A stretch of 64,000 nt of DNA. Origin: Symsagittifera roscoffensis (lineage: Eukaryota; Xenacoelomorpha; Acoela; Convolutidae). Made by a program: the position numbers and the translations under genes. The notes under the pieces are model-generated. The model did no database searches. It was not told the DNA's origin and was given only the letters and a program-made list of their open reading frames with translations. The stretch lies in NCBI RefSeq assembly GCF_963678635.1, contig NC_087069.1, forward strand, positions 7,009,633 to 7,073,632. The letters run 5' to 3'. Positions 1 through 11,207 of the stretch are shown in pieces (position 1 is the stretch's first letter; each line of letters begins with the position of its first letter).

Positions 1-1600
1 ACTTCCAGGGACGCCCCGGGGGTCTCCGCCGCACGAGAGAGAAGAGATAACTGCAGCGGGGATGTCACGGTGACGTCGAAAGCAGCTGGGCGACCAGCGC
101 TCCAAGTAGGGATAAAAATATCGCCGGGTTTGGACCGTTCTCCAGGGATGAGGTTCCGTTGCTCCTTGATGGGGGCTAAAGAGGCAGCCGAGGTAGCATT
201 GAAAATAATGTCCCGTAGTCTGTCGTGACGGGAGATCCGGCCACCACTCCCCCCACAAGCGACAGCGTGGTCCCCGAGGACGTCCAGAATGCCAGACGAA
301 CACGCGGGGCACCTACGAGCAGACGCGAACACAGGAAGACCAAGGCGGTATCTGACAGCAGCTTGGAACTCAGCAGGTAGCAGGTGCAGGCCAAGACCTT
401 TAATGGGGACTGCGGTAAGCCAAGCGCCGGCGTAAGGCAGAGAGAGCGACTGAAGACGAGCTTGCTCGCGGGAATCGGGAAGAGACGAGAAGAAAGCGTT
501 GTAGGTGGCCTTATCGAGTTTCTCTTGGAAAGCTTCTTGAGTAAAACCGGGAGTGTTAACGCTTCCAGACTGTTCACGGAAGTCGTTCGAGGCACGCAGG
601 AACTCCGGCGTATCAGTGATGTCGCATTCGGTTAGAAACGAGACCAAATGAGCTGACTGACACGAAGACCCTAGGAAGGCAGGGATGTGTTGGTCGCGAG
701 CTTGCCGGACGCCAAGTCCGCCATCTTTGATAGGCAGGGAAGACTGGGACCAGGCAAGATCAGGAACATGTGAGCCAACTATGACAGAAAGGGCATCGCG
801 GAGGAGTTCATCAAAAACTTGCAGGGAAGCTGCGACAGGCTGAGAAGGCGGCTGAGTCCGAAGAGAGTACGTCAGCTTGGGAGCAGCAAGGCAAGTGCGA
901 GTGATGCCAAGTGAGAGCTGGCGGTCATCAAGAAGAGGTAGCTTTTCAAGACATTTGGTGGCCTTCGAGATGCGTTTGTCCAGGACTTTAACTGAGAACT
1001 CAGTATCACCAATGGGGGCGCCAAGAAGCTCGAAGCCATTAAACGCTGCTCTCGGGATAGAGACGGGGATGGAGGAGAACTCCACAGGGGCCCACAACTC
1101 ACACTTACTGTGCTTGACTTTGAGGCCGAGATGCAAACAGTTGGAAGTGATGAGTTCGAGAGCCTTGAGCAAGGAGTCTTCGTCGCCGGCACAAATCCCA
1201 TCATCAAGGTACCAGCAGTTGAGGGTGAGGCCGGGGACTTCCGACTTGAGAGATTCGACTAGAGAGTGCAGGGTGACCGCAAAAATGAGAGGCCCTAGCG
1301 GATCCCCCTGTTGAACTCCTTTCTCGCTGTTGAGAATGACATCCTCGAACAGCAGATGACTGTTGGTGACCGTAGGTAAACTCAACAAAGGCGGAGAGAC
1401 CGGGAAGACGGTTGCGAACTTGAAGGAGGATCTCGGTGCGGTCTAGCGTGTTGAAAGCGTTCTCAAAATCCACTGTTAAGACGCCTTGGTGACCATGTTC
1501 CGAGCACTTTTTGACTGTCATTTTAGTAGCGTGGACGATGGCTTCCGAGCCACCGCTGGTAGCGACTCCAAGCTGGTGAGTACACAGAAAATGAGCCTTC
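1..1600 (-). pseudogene. Retroelement RT palm, linker and restriction-like endonuclease
   Basis: Continuation of the ORF after the first frameshift. From about 1600 to 1370 the frame gives GVATSGGSEA and then RT motif A, DFENAF (1453-1470). At about 1369 the frame shifts back, giving QQGDPLGP (motif B) and WYLDDG (motif C, 1197-1214), which holds the two catalytic aspartates. From there the frame is open without a stop to position 1, over 450 codons: thumb, SLPIKDGGLGVR block, then CPAC (about 300-310), GDHAVAC, RHDRLRD (210-230), PGD (120-128) and AAFDVTV. The last group is the usual HD/PD..D layout of the RLE nuclease. The two frameshifts compensate each other, leaving a short mis-framed stretch plus a small deletion, so the copy looks young. 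Confidence 0.85.
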
Positions 1601-2582
1601 GGAGCACTTCGCCGACCGCAATAGGCCGGACACCACCCTTGGGTTTAGCGGTGGCAAAGAGATTCGCGCTGCACAGCCACGGAGAGAGACTAGAAGGGGC
1701 TTGCCCGGTAGCGAGGATATTAACAACCCTGTTGAGAGACTCTAACGTTCTGGCAGCAGTCTGAGGAGTGGGGCACTCAACGGCGTGAACAAAGTGCTCA
1801 GGGAACCAGCGCGAAGGACCGGCAGCAGTGCCGCTCGGGAAACTTTTGAGAGACTTATGAACGAACTCAGATTCGAATTGGTAGGCAAGAGGGGATTCAT
1901 CCCGGCCAGAAAAGACAGGAGGGTCAGCGGAAGGATGAAGACTGCGAAGGTCCTTAAGCGACTCGTCACTTTTGGACACGAGGCCATCGGAACACAGGGC
2001 TTTAGCTGCTCTGCCGAACTGACCGAGGCCTGCTAGCTCTTTGGCTCTGCGGACATTAAAGTCAGGAGAAGGTTTGCTGTTTTTCTTCGTTCGCTCTTTA
2101 GGTCCTTTGGTAGCGTTAGACCAGAGGTCCGAAATATTGCCCTCCTTCCAGGACTTGATTCTTTGGCGAATGTCTCTGCAGTTATTAGCGGCGTGAGACT
2201 TGCCTCCGCGGCGAGGGGCTTTCAAGATACATTTGGGGAGCATGAGCAACCGAGTCCAGTTTTTCAGATTGTCCGGAGCGGTGGCGCAGTTGTCAAGGGC
2301 GTGACCAACAACCTCAGACCACTCGTTACGAAGAGAAATCGGAACGAACCGGACAGTGTCAACTCTGGAAGACATGACGTCAGAAAGATCCGGCACAGCG
2401 CTTTCGGCGAGCTCAGCCGAGATCGTCATACTTGACATCCCTTGAGAGAGGCCAGAGCTAACAGGAGCATCCCGAGAAGGAGAACTCGTTAAAGCGACAG
2501 AGATAGGACTGGAGACAGGAGGCGCGAGAAGGCAAATAGGACCGCGAGAATTCCGGCCTATCGGAACATAACCATCAGGGAG

Positions 2583-2687
2583 CCGGAAAATTTGATCAAG
2601 GTTGACCCAGGAGTCATAGCTTTTATTCCAACCACGAAAGTGAGCAAAGAAGCGATCGTTGTCAACTTTGAGTATAGAAGCATCATA
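2583..2687 (-). other. Chromo-barrel / Tudor-knot-like segment in retroelement ORF
   Basis: Residues about 48-82 carry alternating hydrophobic strands and the aromatic pattern F.HFRGWN..YD.WV, the core of MRG15/MOF-type chromo-barrel domains that bind methylated histone tails or RNA. In retroelements chromatin-reader domains usually act in target choice; that role here is inference. No structure or profile search could be run. Confidence 0.55.
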
Positions 2688-2780
2688 GATACCGGAGGTT
2701 AGGTCCGAGATGGCCACAGACGACCCGACTAAGATCTCCGCGGCGTTAACAAATCTGAGCAACTGAGTAGGGTCGACAGC

Positions 2781-2807
2781 CGGGCCAGGATTACTTTCAA
2801 TATCACC
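2781..2807 (-). other. 2A-like ribosome-skipping motif GDIESNPGP
   Basis: Residues 8-16 of the retroelement ORF match the DxExNPGP consensus exactly. Such motifs interrupt peptide-bond formation between the last G and P and occur at the N-terminus of several non-LTR retroelement ORFs. The leader before the cut would be only about 15 residues if translation starts at ATG 2828. The frame is open for about 130 nt further upstream without an ATG, so a non-AUG start could lengthen it. Confidence 0.85.
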
Positions 2808-2990
2808 AGCGCATAAAAGAAGGAGCATAGAAATGTTATAAAACGACAGCTTTGAGTTGAGTTTAAACTTGCGTGACCGCAGTTCTTGTCGTGATTGTGG
2901 ATCAGGTTTCTCGTTTTCTCAGAATTGTAATCTAGAGAATTCCGTGTAGTGTTGTTTTAGAGTCCCACCAAAAGCGGTTGTCGTCTTAGC

Positions 2991-4250
2991 AACTGTCGTC
3001 TTATTGACCGGACTCCGTTGAGTTGGTTCATAGAAAAGTCTGAAGGTGTAATCTGTAATTTCTGAACTTGCATGCCCTCCTCAGAAATTCACATCTACAG
3101 GAAAGTTCTTAGAGGATTTTGCATTATGTACAACATAAAATGATACCCTTCCATCCACAACTGCGGAAGAAGAAAAAACTACGTTCGGGATAACTGGTCT
3201 GTCATTTTCCTTTTTAATCGCAGGTTCTTAGAATTTCAAGAGAGATCTATTTGAATAATATTTGATTCCTGGGTAGTGCAGAAGATTTGACATGCATTGT
3301 TGTAGCGGAAGTCGGTTAGGCTGTGGTAGAGTTAGAGCTAGAGGTCAAATCATAGCTCAGCATCACACGCTATCAGCTTCACACGCTATAATAATCATGG
3401 CAGGGAACTGACGTTCTGAAAGTTATCGCCTAACTATTATGCTAAGTGCTTCCCACTTCATTTCACATCTGTTTTGATCTATTTCGATCTTTTGGAAGTT
3501 ATCGAACTCTTTTGATGTTCTTAGGCAGCGGTAAGAAACTGTGGCATAAGTTAGGTTTTCTAAAGAGATTTTAGATGTTCTGCATGTAGAGAGTCGAGTT
3601 TGACATCTTATCAAAGCCCTTTTAAAAGTTTTTCGGTTATTTTTTTCTTGCAGATTTTTGAACTTTCCTTGCAAGGTAACTATGCCTTAACCTTTATGGT
3701 AGTTTTAAACAAATTAATGTCTACTTAAGGTAGATCAAATTTACTTCAAGGGTAAGTAGGTAGGTTGTTTTAAGGTCTTTTTTAAAGTATAATTGCGTGT
3801 ACAACCATATCAAGCTAACTGCCAGCGTTTTAAAGAAATTCTTCAAGCTCCTTGTATTACTGTCAGTATCTGCTATAAACGATTCACAGAATCATTTTAG
3901 TACGAGCTACAGAAAATTAGATCAAATCAATGAAAACGTTTAGACGTGATTTAATTAATTGTCATATATTTGTTAACTTTTTGTTTTCTTATTTCGATGC
4001 AAATGCACTTGCTTGTATTGCGGTTTTGTTTGCAAAACATTTTGTAACTGCATAGCTCAATTGGTGAAAAAATATAATTCGTTTTGCGGGAATCAATTCA
4101 GATATTTTGATTTTGTGTAAACTCGTTTCACGTTCTAATTAATTTTCGTTTCATAATTGATCGCACATAACTGCAGTCAGTGCAAATAAGTGGTTATTTT
4201 GTAAGTTATTGTTGAATTACCAGTTAGTTAATTGCTGCTCAGAGTGTTTA
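2991..4250. other. AT-rich spacer, no gene seen
   Basis: The first hundred bases or so may be 5' UTR of the retroelement. Beyond that only short open frames without recognisable motifs are present. Confidence 0.5.
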
Positions 4251-4251
4251 T

Positions 4252-4495
4252 TTTCGACTTTTCAAATGAGCATTTTTGACGGATGTTTTCTTATGACGGA
4301 ATTTTTTTTGACGATATTTCGACTTTTTAGTTAAGCATTTTTGACGGATGTTTTCTGATGACGGATTTTTTTTTTGACGATATTTCGACTTTTTAGTTGA
4401 GCATTTTTGACGGATGTTTTCTTATGACGGAATTTTTTTTATTTTTTTTGACGATATTTCGACTTTTTATTTAAGCATTTTTGACGGAAATTTTT
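4252..4495. repeat. Degenerate tandem repeat, about 65-70 bp unit, 3.5 copies
   Basis: The phrase CGACTTTTTAGTTAAGCATT, followed by TTTGACGGATG, a TTTTCTTATGACGG block and a run of T, recurs at about 4255, 4319, 4388 and 4458. Copies differ mainly in T-run length. No coding potential. Confidence 0.85.
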
Positions 4496-5319
4496 AAACC
4501 ACTGGAAAAGTATTGTTATCTAGTGCTAAGATGTAAAAATAGTTTCGCCTGTTGTTATTTTTCGTAAAGTAACGTGGCTTTGAAATACGTAATTTGGCCA
4601 ATTTAGGATGAGCAACGCTCGACATAAGTGCGTTCTTATAACATGCGTTAGCGGCTGATTAAATCGTTTCAAACCGTATTAAGGACCGCTTCTTATTTTC
4701 GGGAGTTTTGGCTTACAAAAATTCCAGAAACATTCGCCTTCTTTGGTTTCTGCTCAGTTAGCACCCGAACACTAAGGCCCGAAATTCGATTTTGGCGACC
4801 TCACGATATGCCGGAAACGAAAAAAGCGATAAGCTACATGTTAAAGTTATTTAGAGCGTGCATTGATGAAAAACGATAACGATCGAATACGAGAAGACTT
4901 TAAATGCACGAAGGTCTTGACCTGTCCTCTGATTGACTTAGCAACAATTTGAAGTCATGGCATCATTACTGATTCTACTTTGACGAAAGTGACGTAAAAA
5001 TTGTGTTCGGGTGGTTTTTTCATGCAAATTTCGATTTCTATAAGAAATTTTAGATGTTACCATTTCACACTACAATCTGAATGATATTGATACCCTGAGC
5101 TGAAAGTTAAAGAAATTTTATCGCAGATATTTTTTTTCCAAACTGGGGTTTTAAAATGATCCAGGTGAGATTATTGTGAAGCATTTTTTACGAGTTTTAT
5201 ATTAATGCGTAGCGTAAGAAGCAATTAATGCCCGCTCAAAAATGTTTCCTAGTTTAAATGAGCCAGCTGCTTGAATCAAACTTTGCGAAAGAAAATAAGA
5301 AACATCAATTTCAAAAACA

Positions 5320-6395
5320 TCAAAGCTCTGTCAATGTTCTCCCAAGAGTTGCGAGTTTAGCCTCCAAATATGACCAATCTTTGTAGTTTTCTAGATAAAA
5401 CGTTTTTTTTTGTTTTTTTTATCGAAAAATTTACAGATAACTTGTATTTAATTTTTTTTCAAAGTTTGAAACTCCTAACCCCGTAGTTGGGGCTGTCAGA
5501 AAATTCTCAGGAGTTGCGAATCTTGTCTCCAAACATGATTTATTAAATCTTTGAAGTTTTCGCGATATGACGTTTTTTATTGTTTTTTTTTCAGTTTTTT
5601 TTTCGAGAAAATTCAATTTAAAGTTTCTCAATATATTCAAATCCCAAAGCTGGAGTTGATACTGTGAGAGTACTCTCATGAGTTGCAAATTTTGACTTCA
5701 AATGCTCTAACTTTCTGAGATGTGACGTTTGTTGTTTCTTTTTTTAATGTTCAAAAAATTTAGATATGAAAGTTTTCACAAGTTTCCATATCTGTAGTGA
5801 GGCTCTGTCAGGGTACTCACAGGATTTGCGAATTTCGCCAGCAAATATGACTGCTCATGTTTTTTTTTTTAGTTTTTGAGATATGCCGTTTTTTGTGATT
5901 TTCTCAAAAAAAATTTCAGAAAATTTGAATTTAATTTTCAAAATTCGAAATTCCCAATTCTCTAATTGGGGGTTGTCGGGCTACTCTTAGGGGTTCCGAA
6001 TGTGGCCTCCAAGTATGACTGCTTAATTGATTGTAGTTTGCAGGTATGACGTTTTTTAATGGTTTTTTCAAAAAATAGTTTGAAAGCTTAAATTTGAAGT
6101 TTCTCAAAATATGAAATTCCCAACGCTGTTGTTCGGTACTGTGACGTTACTCCCAGAAGTTGCAAATCTTACGTAACAATTTGACTCTTCGATTGCTTTT
6201 ATTTTCCGAGATATGACGTTTTTATGTCACTTAGAGTTTTTCAAAGAACTTGTATTAAAAAAACTTAACAAAGTTTCATGGCTTTTCAAAATTTGAATTT
6301 AAAAGTGCTTACAAACTTGTAATTGGTTGCCGTCAGAGTACATTCAAAGAGTGCAAATTTAATTTCAAATACACGCGGTTTTTTATGAGTTGTTA
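5320..6395. repeat. Degenerate tandem repeat, about 167 bp unit, 6-7 copies
   Basis: Each unit holds GAGTTGCGAAT (or variants), a TCCAAATATGAC block, a GATATGACGTTTTTT block, a T/A-rich core and AACTCC(TA)ACCCCGTAGTTGGGGCT-like text. The GAGTTGCGA core recurs near 5346, 5513, 5679, 5822, 5990, 6156 and 6345. Copies are strongly diverged, so the array is old. Confidence 0.75.
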
Positions 6396-7254
6396 AAAGT
6401 TCGAAGCACCGGAGGTGCGTTACCCGCTAGTTAACCTGAAATGCTACAGTTTTTGTCCGATTAAAATGCTCAAGGTCCCCGATATTGCCAACAATTTGGC
6501 ATTAAACTATGAAATGTACAGAGGGGAACTCGTCTCTACTTTGCGCCATAATTACCGTTTTTAAGGGACAAGTACCTTGATGAATATTCTGACAGTAAAT
6601 CTTTTTTTTCGAAGTGTTCTTATTAAATTTTGATGATGGCTGACCAATGAATGATGTTTAATTGTTTTCCATGTATGAGTTTTTCATAGCCTTCAAAATG
6701 TTCAATCGAATGAAGACATATTCACCGCCCTTGAAATACGAACGAATATCGATTGTTAGCTATTTTCTCTTGATTTTCAGAGAATGAGTAATTTAAATAA
6801 ACATCTTTTTGACCTCAACTTGATAGCCTTGTGTCGGATTTTTAAGCAAATTAAAAGGTAAAGATGATTAAATTGCATTGAAACGATAAATTACTATAAG
6901 TATGCTCACAAATTTTTTTAAAATGTATTTTTACAGGTGTTTTTATTTCGTTTTATACTCAAAAATCATTGATTTAAGGCGTCGAAAATTTGGACGGATG
7001 TTAAACTCTGAATAAAGTTGAATTTTTGCTCAAACTGAAACAACTGAAAAACTGAGATGAAATATAGCCCGCGATGTATAAATGAAACTTGGTCGCTTGA
7101 TCTGGTTTCTGTAGTCCAGCCCATCAAATTCAAACTTGCGAAATACATCAGTCGCTTTCAAAAAAGTGAGCAATAACAAGAACGGTTCCTTGACATAAGA
7201 AGAATTGATTTGAGTGCTGTCAAAAGCTTGTGCTTGACCATGTACATAATAGAT
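6396..7254. other. AT-rich spacer, no gene seen
   Basis: Only short open frames without motifs or plausible splice structure. Confidence 0.5.
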
Positions 7255-7674
7255 CAGGGGCGGATCTAGGATTTTCTCGATGGGGTGAGGCTCTGGATTT
7301 TCCAAAAAATGTTCGAAATTTTTTTCGGTTTTTTTTTCAGGTCGACCGAATTGATTCCGAGCGCTCTTAAAATTTTGGAAGTCCTATTTTGACAAAAAAA
7401 TTCTGCGCCGCTGGGAAATATTTGAACAAACTGGTCAAAATTGCAGTTTTTGGAATATTTCGACCAAAAATTTATTTTTTTTTGGTCTGCGCTCTCCTTA
7501 AAAGTTGGCGCCTCTAAAAAACTTTAAGGGTTGGTCGGCCGAAAGGGGATGTCTCAAAAAATACCAAAAGGTTGAATCTTTGGTTAATGAGGGGCTCGAA
7601 TACCTCAAGGAAAAGGCTTCCGTGCCCATACCCCCCCCCCCCCCCCCCCCCAAATCCGCCCCTGTGGCAGATAA
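7255..7674. mobile_element. MITE with CAGGGGCGGAT terminal inverted repeats
   Basis: The left end reads CAGGGGCGGATCTAGG; the right end is the complement of CAGGGGCGGATTTGG. There is no transposase inside. A run of about 21 C lies just inside the right end (7630-7661). The 8 bases flanking each side match at 5 positions only, so a target duplication is not secure here, but the second copy at 33674 has a good 8-bp duplication. Ends and target size suggest a non-autonomous hAT-like element (inference). Confidence 0.7.
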
Positions 7675-8097
7675 TACTTCGTATAAACAGTCAGTATTCA
7701 AATTGTGGTAATAAAACTATAGAACCTAACAATTTGGTGTACAATGTTCAGTTATAAATATTGAAATAGTGTGAACGCCTGAAAGTCTTGCTTTACAAGC
7801 TGTCTTAGAACTGTTTCTTTGTCTGAGTTCTTGAATCGCTCCTTCTTTGGACAACTTCTTGCATCTTATTTCAAACTATTCAAAAATTTCGTCAATCTTT
7901 TGTTGTTTTAAATTTGTTTTGGATCGTTGAAATTGATTTTTCCAGCTTTCGCACATCACTATAAAGAACCTATTTTATTCAAAGTTTTTGCGCCGTAGGC
8001 GGTTTTTGAAAAAAAAACAAGCCAACAATTTGGCTGGTCATTGGATAGAATATTGCATTTTTTCGGCGTGCACTTCCCTTCTAATTTAGTATACATT

Positions 8098-8225
8098 GGC
8101 GTCGAAGGCGTCTCAAGAAAAAACTTTGAGTTGACCGGCCGAAAATTGATGCCATTAAACAATATCAAAGGGGGATCCTTTTGTTGGTGAGGGGTGGAAT
8201 CTCTGAGGGGTGGGGGCGTCCCCTC
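8098..8225. mobile_element. Fragment related to the 7255-7674 MITE
   Basis: The text from TTGACCGGCCGAAA through AGGGGGATCCTTTTGTTGG and GAGGGGTGG parallels 7510-7650 of the neighbouring MITE (GGTCGGCCGAAA, TTGAATCTTTGG, GAGGGG). No ends were found, so it is a truncated or decayed copy. Confidence 0.55.
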
Positions 8226-11093
8226 CTTTTACTCGGCTACTGACTCGAAGCCGCAAACATTACGACTGCTTTCTAAGGTGTTCGTTTAAAATATTTACTG
8301 AATGAAATTTTCACAAACCAACGAAAATATTCAAAATTTGTTTTTGTTTTTATCCTACCACACTGTGCAGTGCAAAGTGAATATTTATGCATATAGCAAT
8401 ATAGTATTAAAAGGACCACTGCGCATTTCAATTCAATTTGAAACGCACTTCTAAGACGAATTAAAACTCAGCTTACGTGTTAGTAGCACAAAATATTATA
8501 TTATTGCTATCAAAAAAGTCGAAAATTTTCTGGAGAAAAAAACTACGCGACCACAATCATTCTGTCACTTTTTTATGTACTCTTCTTCATTTTCTGTCAC
8601 TTTCTGCATTAGCTAAAAACTTGCAAAAGTTTGTTTTGCTCGTTATCAGTTTTACTCTTCTGGCTTTCGAAGGTAACGACGGAAAATTTTTACCTCGGGA
8701 TGGTTTTTTTCTTCAGACAACTTAAGATTTTGGGCATATTTTACTATATCTTCCGAAACTTTTCGGTAAAATAGATACTTTACCTGTGATATTTTTTGTG
8801 AAGTTATAAGGATTCAAAATTTCCAATTTGTGTTATTTGGGACTCTTTACGCGCGATTTGTTTCGTTCCGAGGTTAAGCGGAGAAAAAGCGTAAGCGTAA
8901 GCGGCGATTTAAACCTGCTGAAAAATCGTTTTAATTTTAATCGAGGCAAGCGATTTTTCTAAGTAATACATTACTATCTGCTAAAATATCTCTTTGTTCT
9001 TTAAATAGCTCGTGGGGGGATAACTTTTGATACGAGTGTTCTTGTTGTTCCTTCCGACTTTCGAAGAAAACTGAATATTTAGGTTTTGTGTGGGTTTTTT
9101 AATTCAGTCAATTTTCGGCGATCAAAATAATAGTTTTTAACCATTTTTTTGCTCCATTGGATATTTCGACTCCCTGAAATCAAATTTTAATAAACAATTC
9201 TTACCTCCGATCATTTTTTGCAAACTTTTTGTATTTTGAAAATTGCCCATACTCTGGCCAAATTTATGCGCGCTTTGTAGATTTTGTTCATTTTGCTGAA
9301 AGCTTAACTCGATTTTTTAATGCGTATCGATTTATATCGCAAAAAATCGTTCCAAATTGGGTTGATGCTAGCTAATCGGTCGTAATGATTTCGTACGACT
9401 CAAATTGTAACACCTGATATTTGATTTTGTCCAAAATTGATTATTTTCCATATTTTTTTCCAAAGTTATTTCGATATGGATTAAGGGGCAGTCGGAGTTT
9501 TCAGGGCTTTGCCCTATTAAACGAACAGTCTTGTTTTCTTCGAAAACAGTCGGAACAACAAGCAAAATTTTCGACTGACAAAAGATTGCGAGGGCGCAAT
9601 TAGACTTGAAGGTATGTTTACAAGTGCTCCTACTAAAAGTCCGTTAGTGCTTCCAGTCCGAATAACGTTGTAGTTAAGTAATAATGAAGAAGAAAATGCC
9701 GTCAAAAACAAAGCATGACCAGAAGCACAGTTGGACCAGTGTAGCAAACTCGCCTAGTTGGCCAAGAAATGTTATCTTGCAAGATTTAGCAAATTTCTTG
9801 CATGATTCTTGAACAGAAGATGCATTGTATTTGTTTTTGGATACACCAGTTATCCCCGTGCGACTCCGGGAAAAGTGATCAAATTGATAGAGAAAACTGC
9901 GTGTTTCCGCTCCTGATTGCGGAATTTTAGAGTAAAATTGGTTTTCTCAGACGCGAGTGTTTACGTGAGTAGATTGTTGAAACAGTGTCGTGAATGTATT
10001 GATGAAATCTGTTACTTTAACTAAAAAATGATTAAAAATAATGAAGATAGCCTCGCAGATCTCAAATTATATCCGAAATGTCTTTTTTTTTTAAAGTGGA
10101 GATTTGGAAAAAAATGTGGAATCTGCAGCAACAATGACCAAGTTGGTTGTTGTACGCGTTACTGCGTCACGAAAATTCTGCGGTAGTTTTCAGCATTATG
10201 GTCTACAAATTTCTCTAGCATATCCGCAACAGTTGCAAAATCGCTTCCGTTTGATTCCAAATGAATATACGGTAGTTTTTCCTCTTTCCTGCAATTGAAC
10301 CCAAGTTTTTCTTTTTTCAATGCGGAATTTGATTGCTATTTGACTTTTTGGGGAAAAAGACTGGATTAAAACGAAAACGCTCGATTTCTCATTTGACAGT
10401 TTAGCATGCTTTATGATAGTTTGAATGCTTTTTTTTTCGAAAAAATGGTTCTGTTTTAAAATAAATTGCTATTTCAACGTAAATTATTTCTGGTCGGTTG
10501 GTCCCATCTAGGCTATGCTATCTGTTTTAAAGTATCTGTTTCAAGATTTGGCAGCTTTTTCGCAATTTTTTCTTTATTTTGTGTGTTAACAATTGGTTTT
10601 CATGCGTAAACGATTCATAAGACCAATTAAATATCCGCTTAGGCGTTAGTAGTATGCATTATATCCCGCGTTTACTGTCCTAAATAGGCCAGATTGGCAC
10701 CCTTTAAACCCCTATCACTTCACGAAAAAATGATTGAGAAAAAAATCACCACGAGCACAAATATTCTGTCGTTTTCTTCGAAAATTGTCGGTACAAAACA
10801 CATGATACACTACAGTGGTGAAACAGCCAAAATACTTGGAAAATCACTAATCTGTCCCCAATTGTTTTCTGATTAGTGGCCAAAACAAAAAAAAACAAAA
10901 CTTCTACAATTATTTGAAACCCAAACGTAAGTAGAGCCTAAATTTTCAGAAGATTTGTACCAATTTTGGTTTTGCCTTTCAGCTTTATTTTAACCCAATA
11001 ACAATAACTTATATAGTTAAACAATGAGCGTTATGATCACATCTAACTTGTGGTTCTTAGTTTAAGTTTTACCGTGGCCAACATGACGTCAAC
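8226..11093. other. AT-rich spacer, no gene seen
   Basis: Short open frames only; none has a recognisable domain, signal peptide with splice context, or repeat structure. Confidence 0.5.
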
Positions 11094-11207
11094 TTTAGGC
11101 AAGCTTTTCAGAGCTTGCGTGCAAGTCAGAAAATGATCAGAAATAATCAAATACTTGATCGACTCCGTACATCTTCTGATAAGCAAGCTCTGAAAAGATT
11201 GCCTAAA
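11094..11207. repeat. Inverted repeat, 25-bp arms
   Basis: Arms at 11094-11118 (TTTAGGCAAGCTTTTCAGAG..) and 11183-11207 (complement) match at all but one or two positions, with a loop of about 64 bp. The likeness fades gradually beyond the arms, as in a decayed foldback element. Confidence 0.75.

Larger units (their letters stand above)
1518..2828 (-). pseudogene. Retroelement ORF, N-terminal part: 2A, chromo-barrel, start of RT
   Basis: Open frame of 436 residues from ATG 2828. Residues 1-16 are a leucine-rich leader ending in the 2A signature GDIESNPGP. Residues about 48-82 (key residues ..FRGWNKSYDSWV..) resemble a chromo-barrel/Tudor-knot fold, in which a GWN..WDxWV motif is typical. A basic linker with PRRGGK and SWKEGN motifs follows. 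The RT fingers start with SGTAAGP at about residue 330, and KGGVRPIAVGEVLRRL at about 397-412 is the usual RT motif 1/2 region. The last 24 residues are off-frame: after VGEVLRRL (near 1597) the RT homology goes on in another frame, apparently with some residues deleted. The 2A and RT calls are strong; the chromo-barrel call rests on the motif only. Confidence 0.85.
1..2990 (-). mobile_element. RLE-type non-LTR retrotransposon, 3' end outside window
   Basis: A single decayed element read on the minus strand. Order of parts in the protein: 2A-like motif, chromo-barrel-like domain, linker, reverse transcriptase with YLDDG active site, long thumb/linker region, a CxxC..HxxxC cysteine-histidine motif, and a restriction-like endonuclease (RLE). 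This layout, with the nuclease after the RT and no APE domain before it, is that of R2-like non-LTR elements, here of the widespread YLDDG-type RT group. The base composition is clearly richer in G+C than the flanking AT-rich DNA, which fits a recent insertion. Upstream of the ATG at 2828 the frame stays open to a stop near 2961. The 5' boundary at 2990 is approximate. The rest of the RLE and the 3' tail lie beyond position 1. Two frameshifts (near 1597 and near 1369) make this copy unable to encode the full protein. Confidence 0.85.

Noticed and set aside
7498-7757. Poly-proline and poly-glycine frames
   Set aside because: Caused by the poly-C tract of a MITE.
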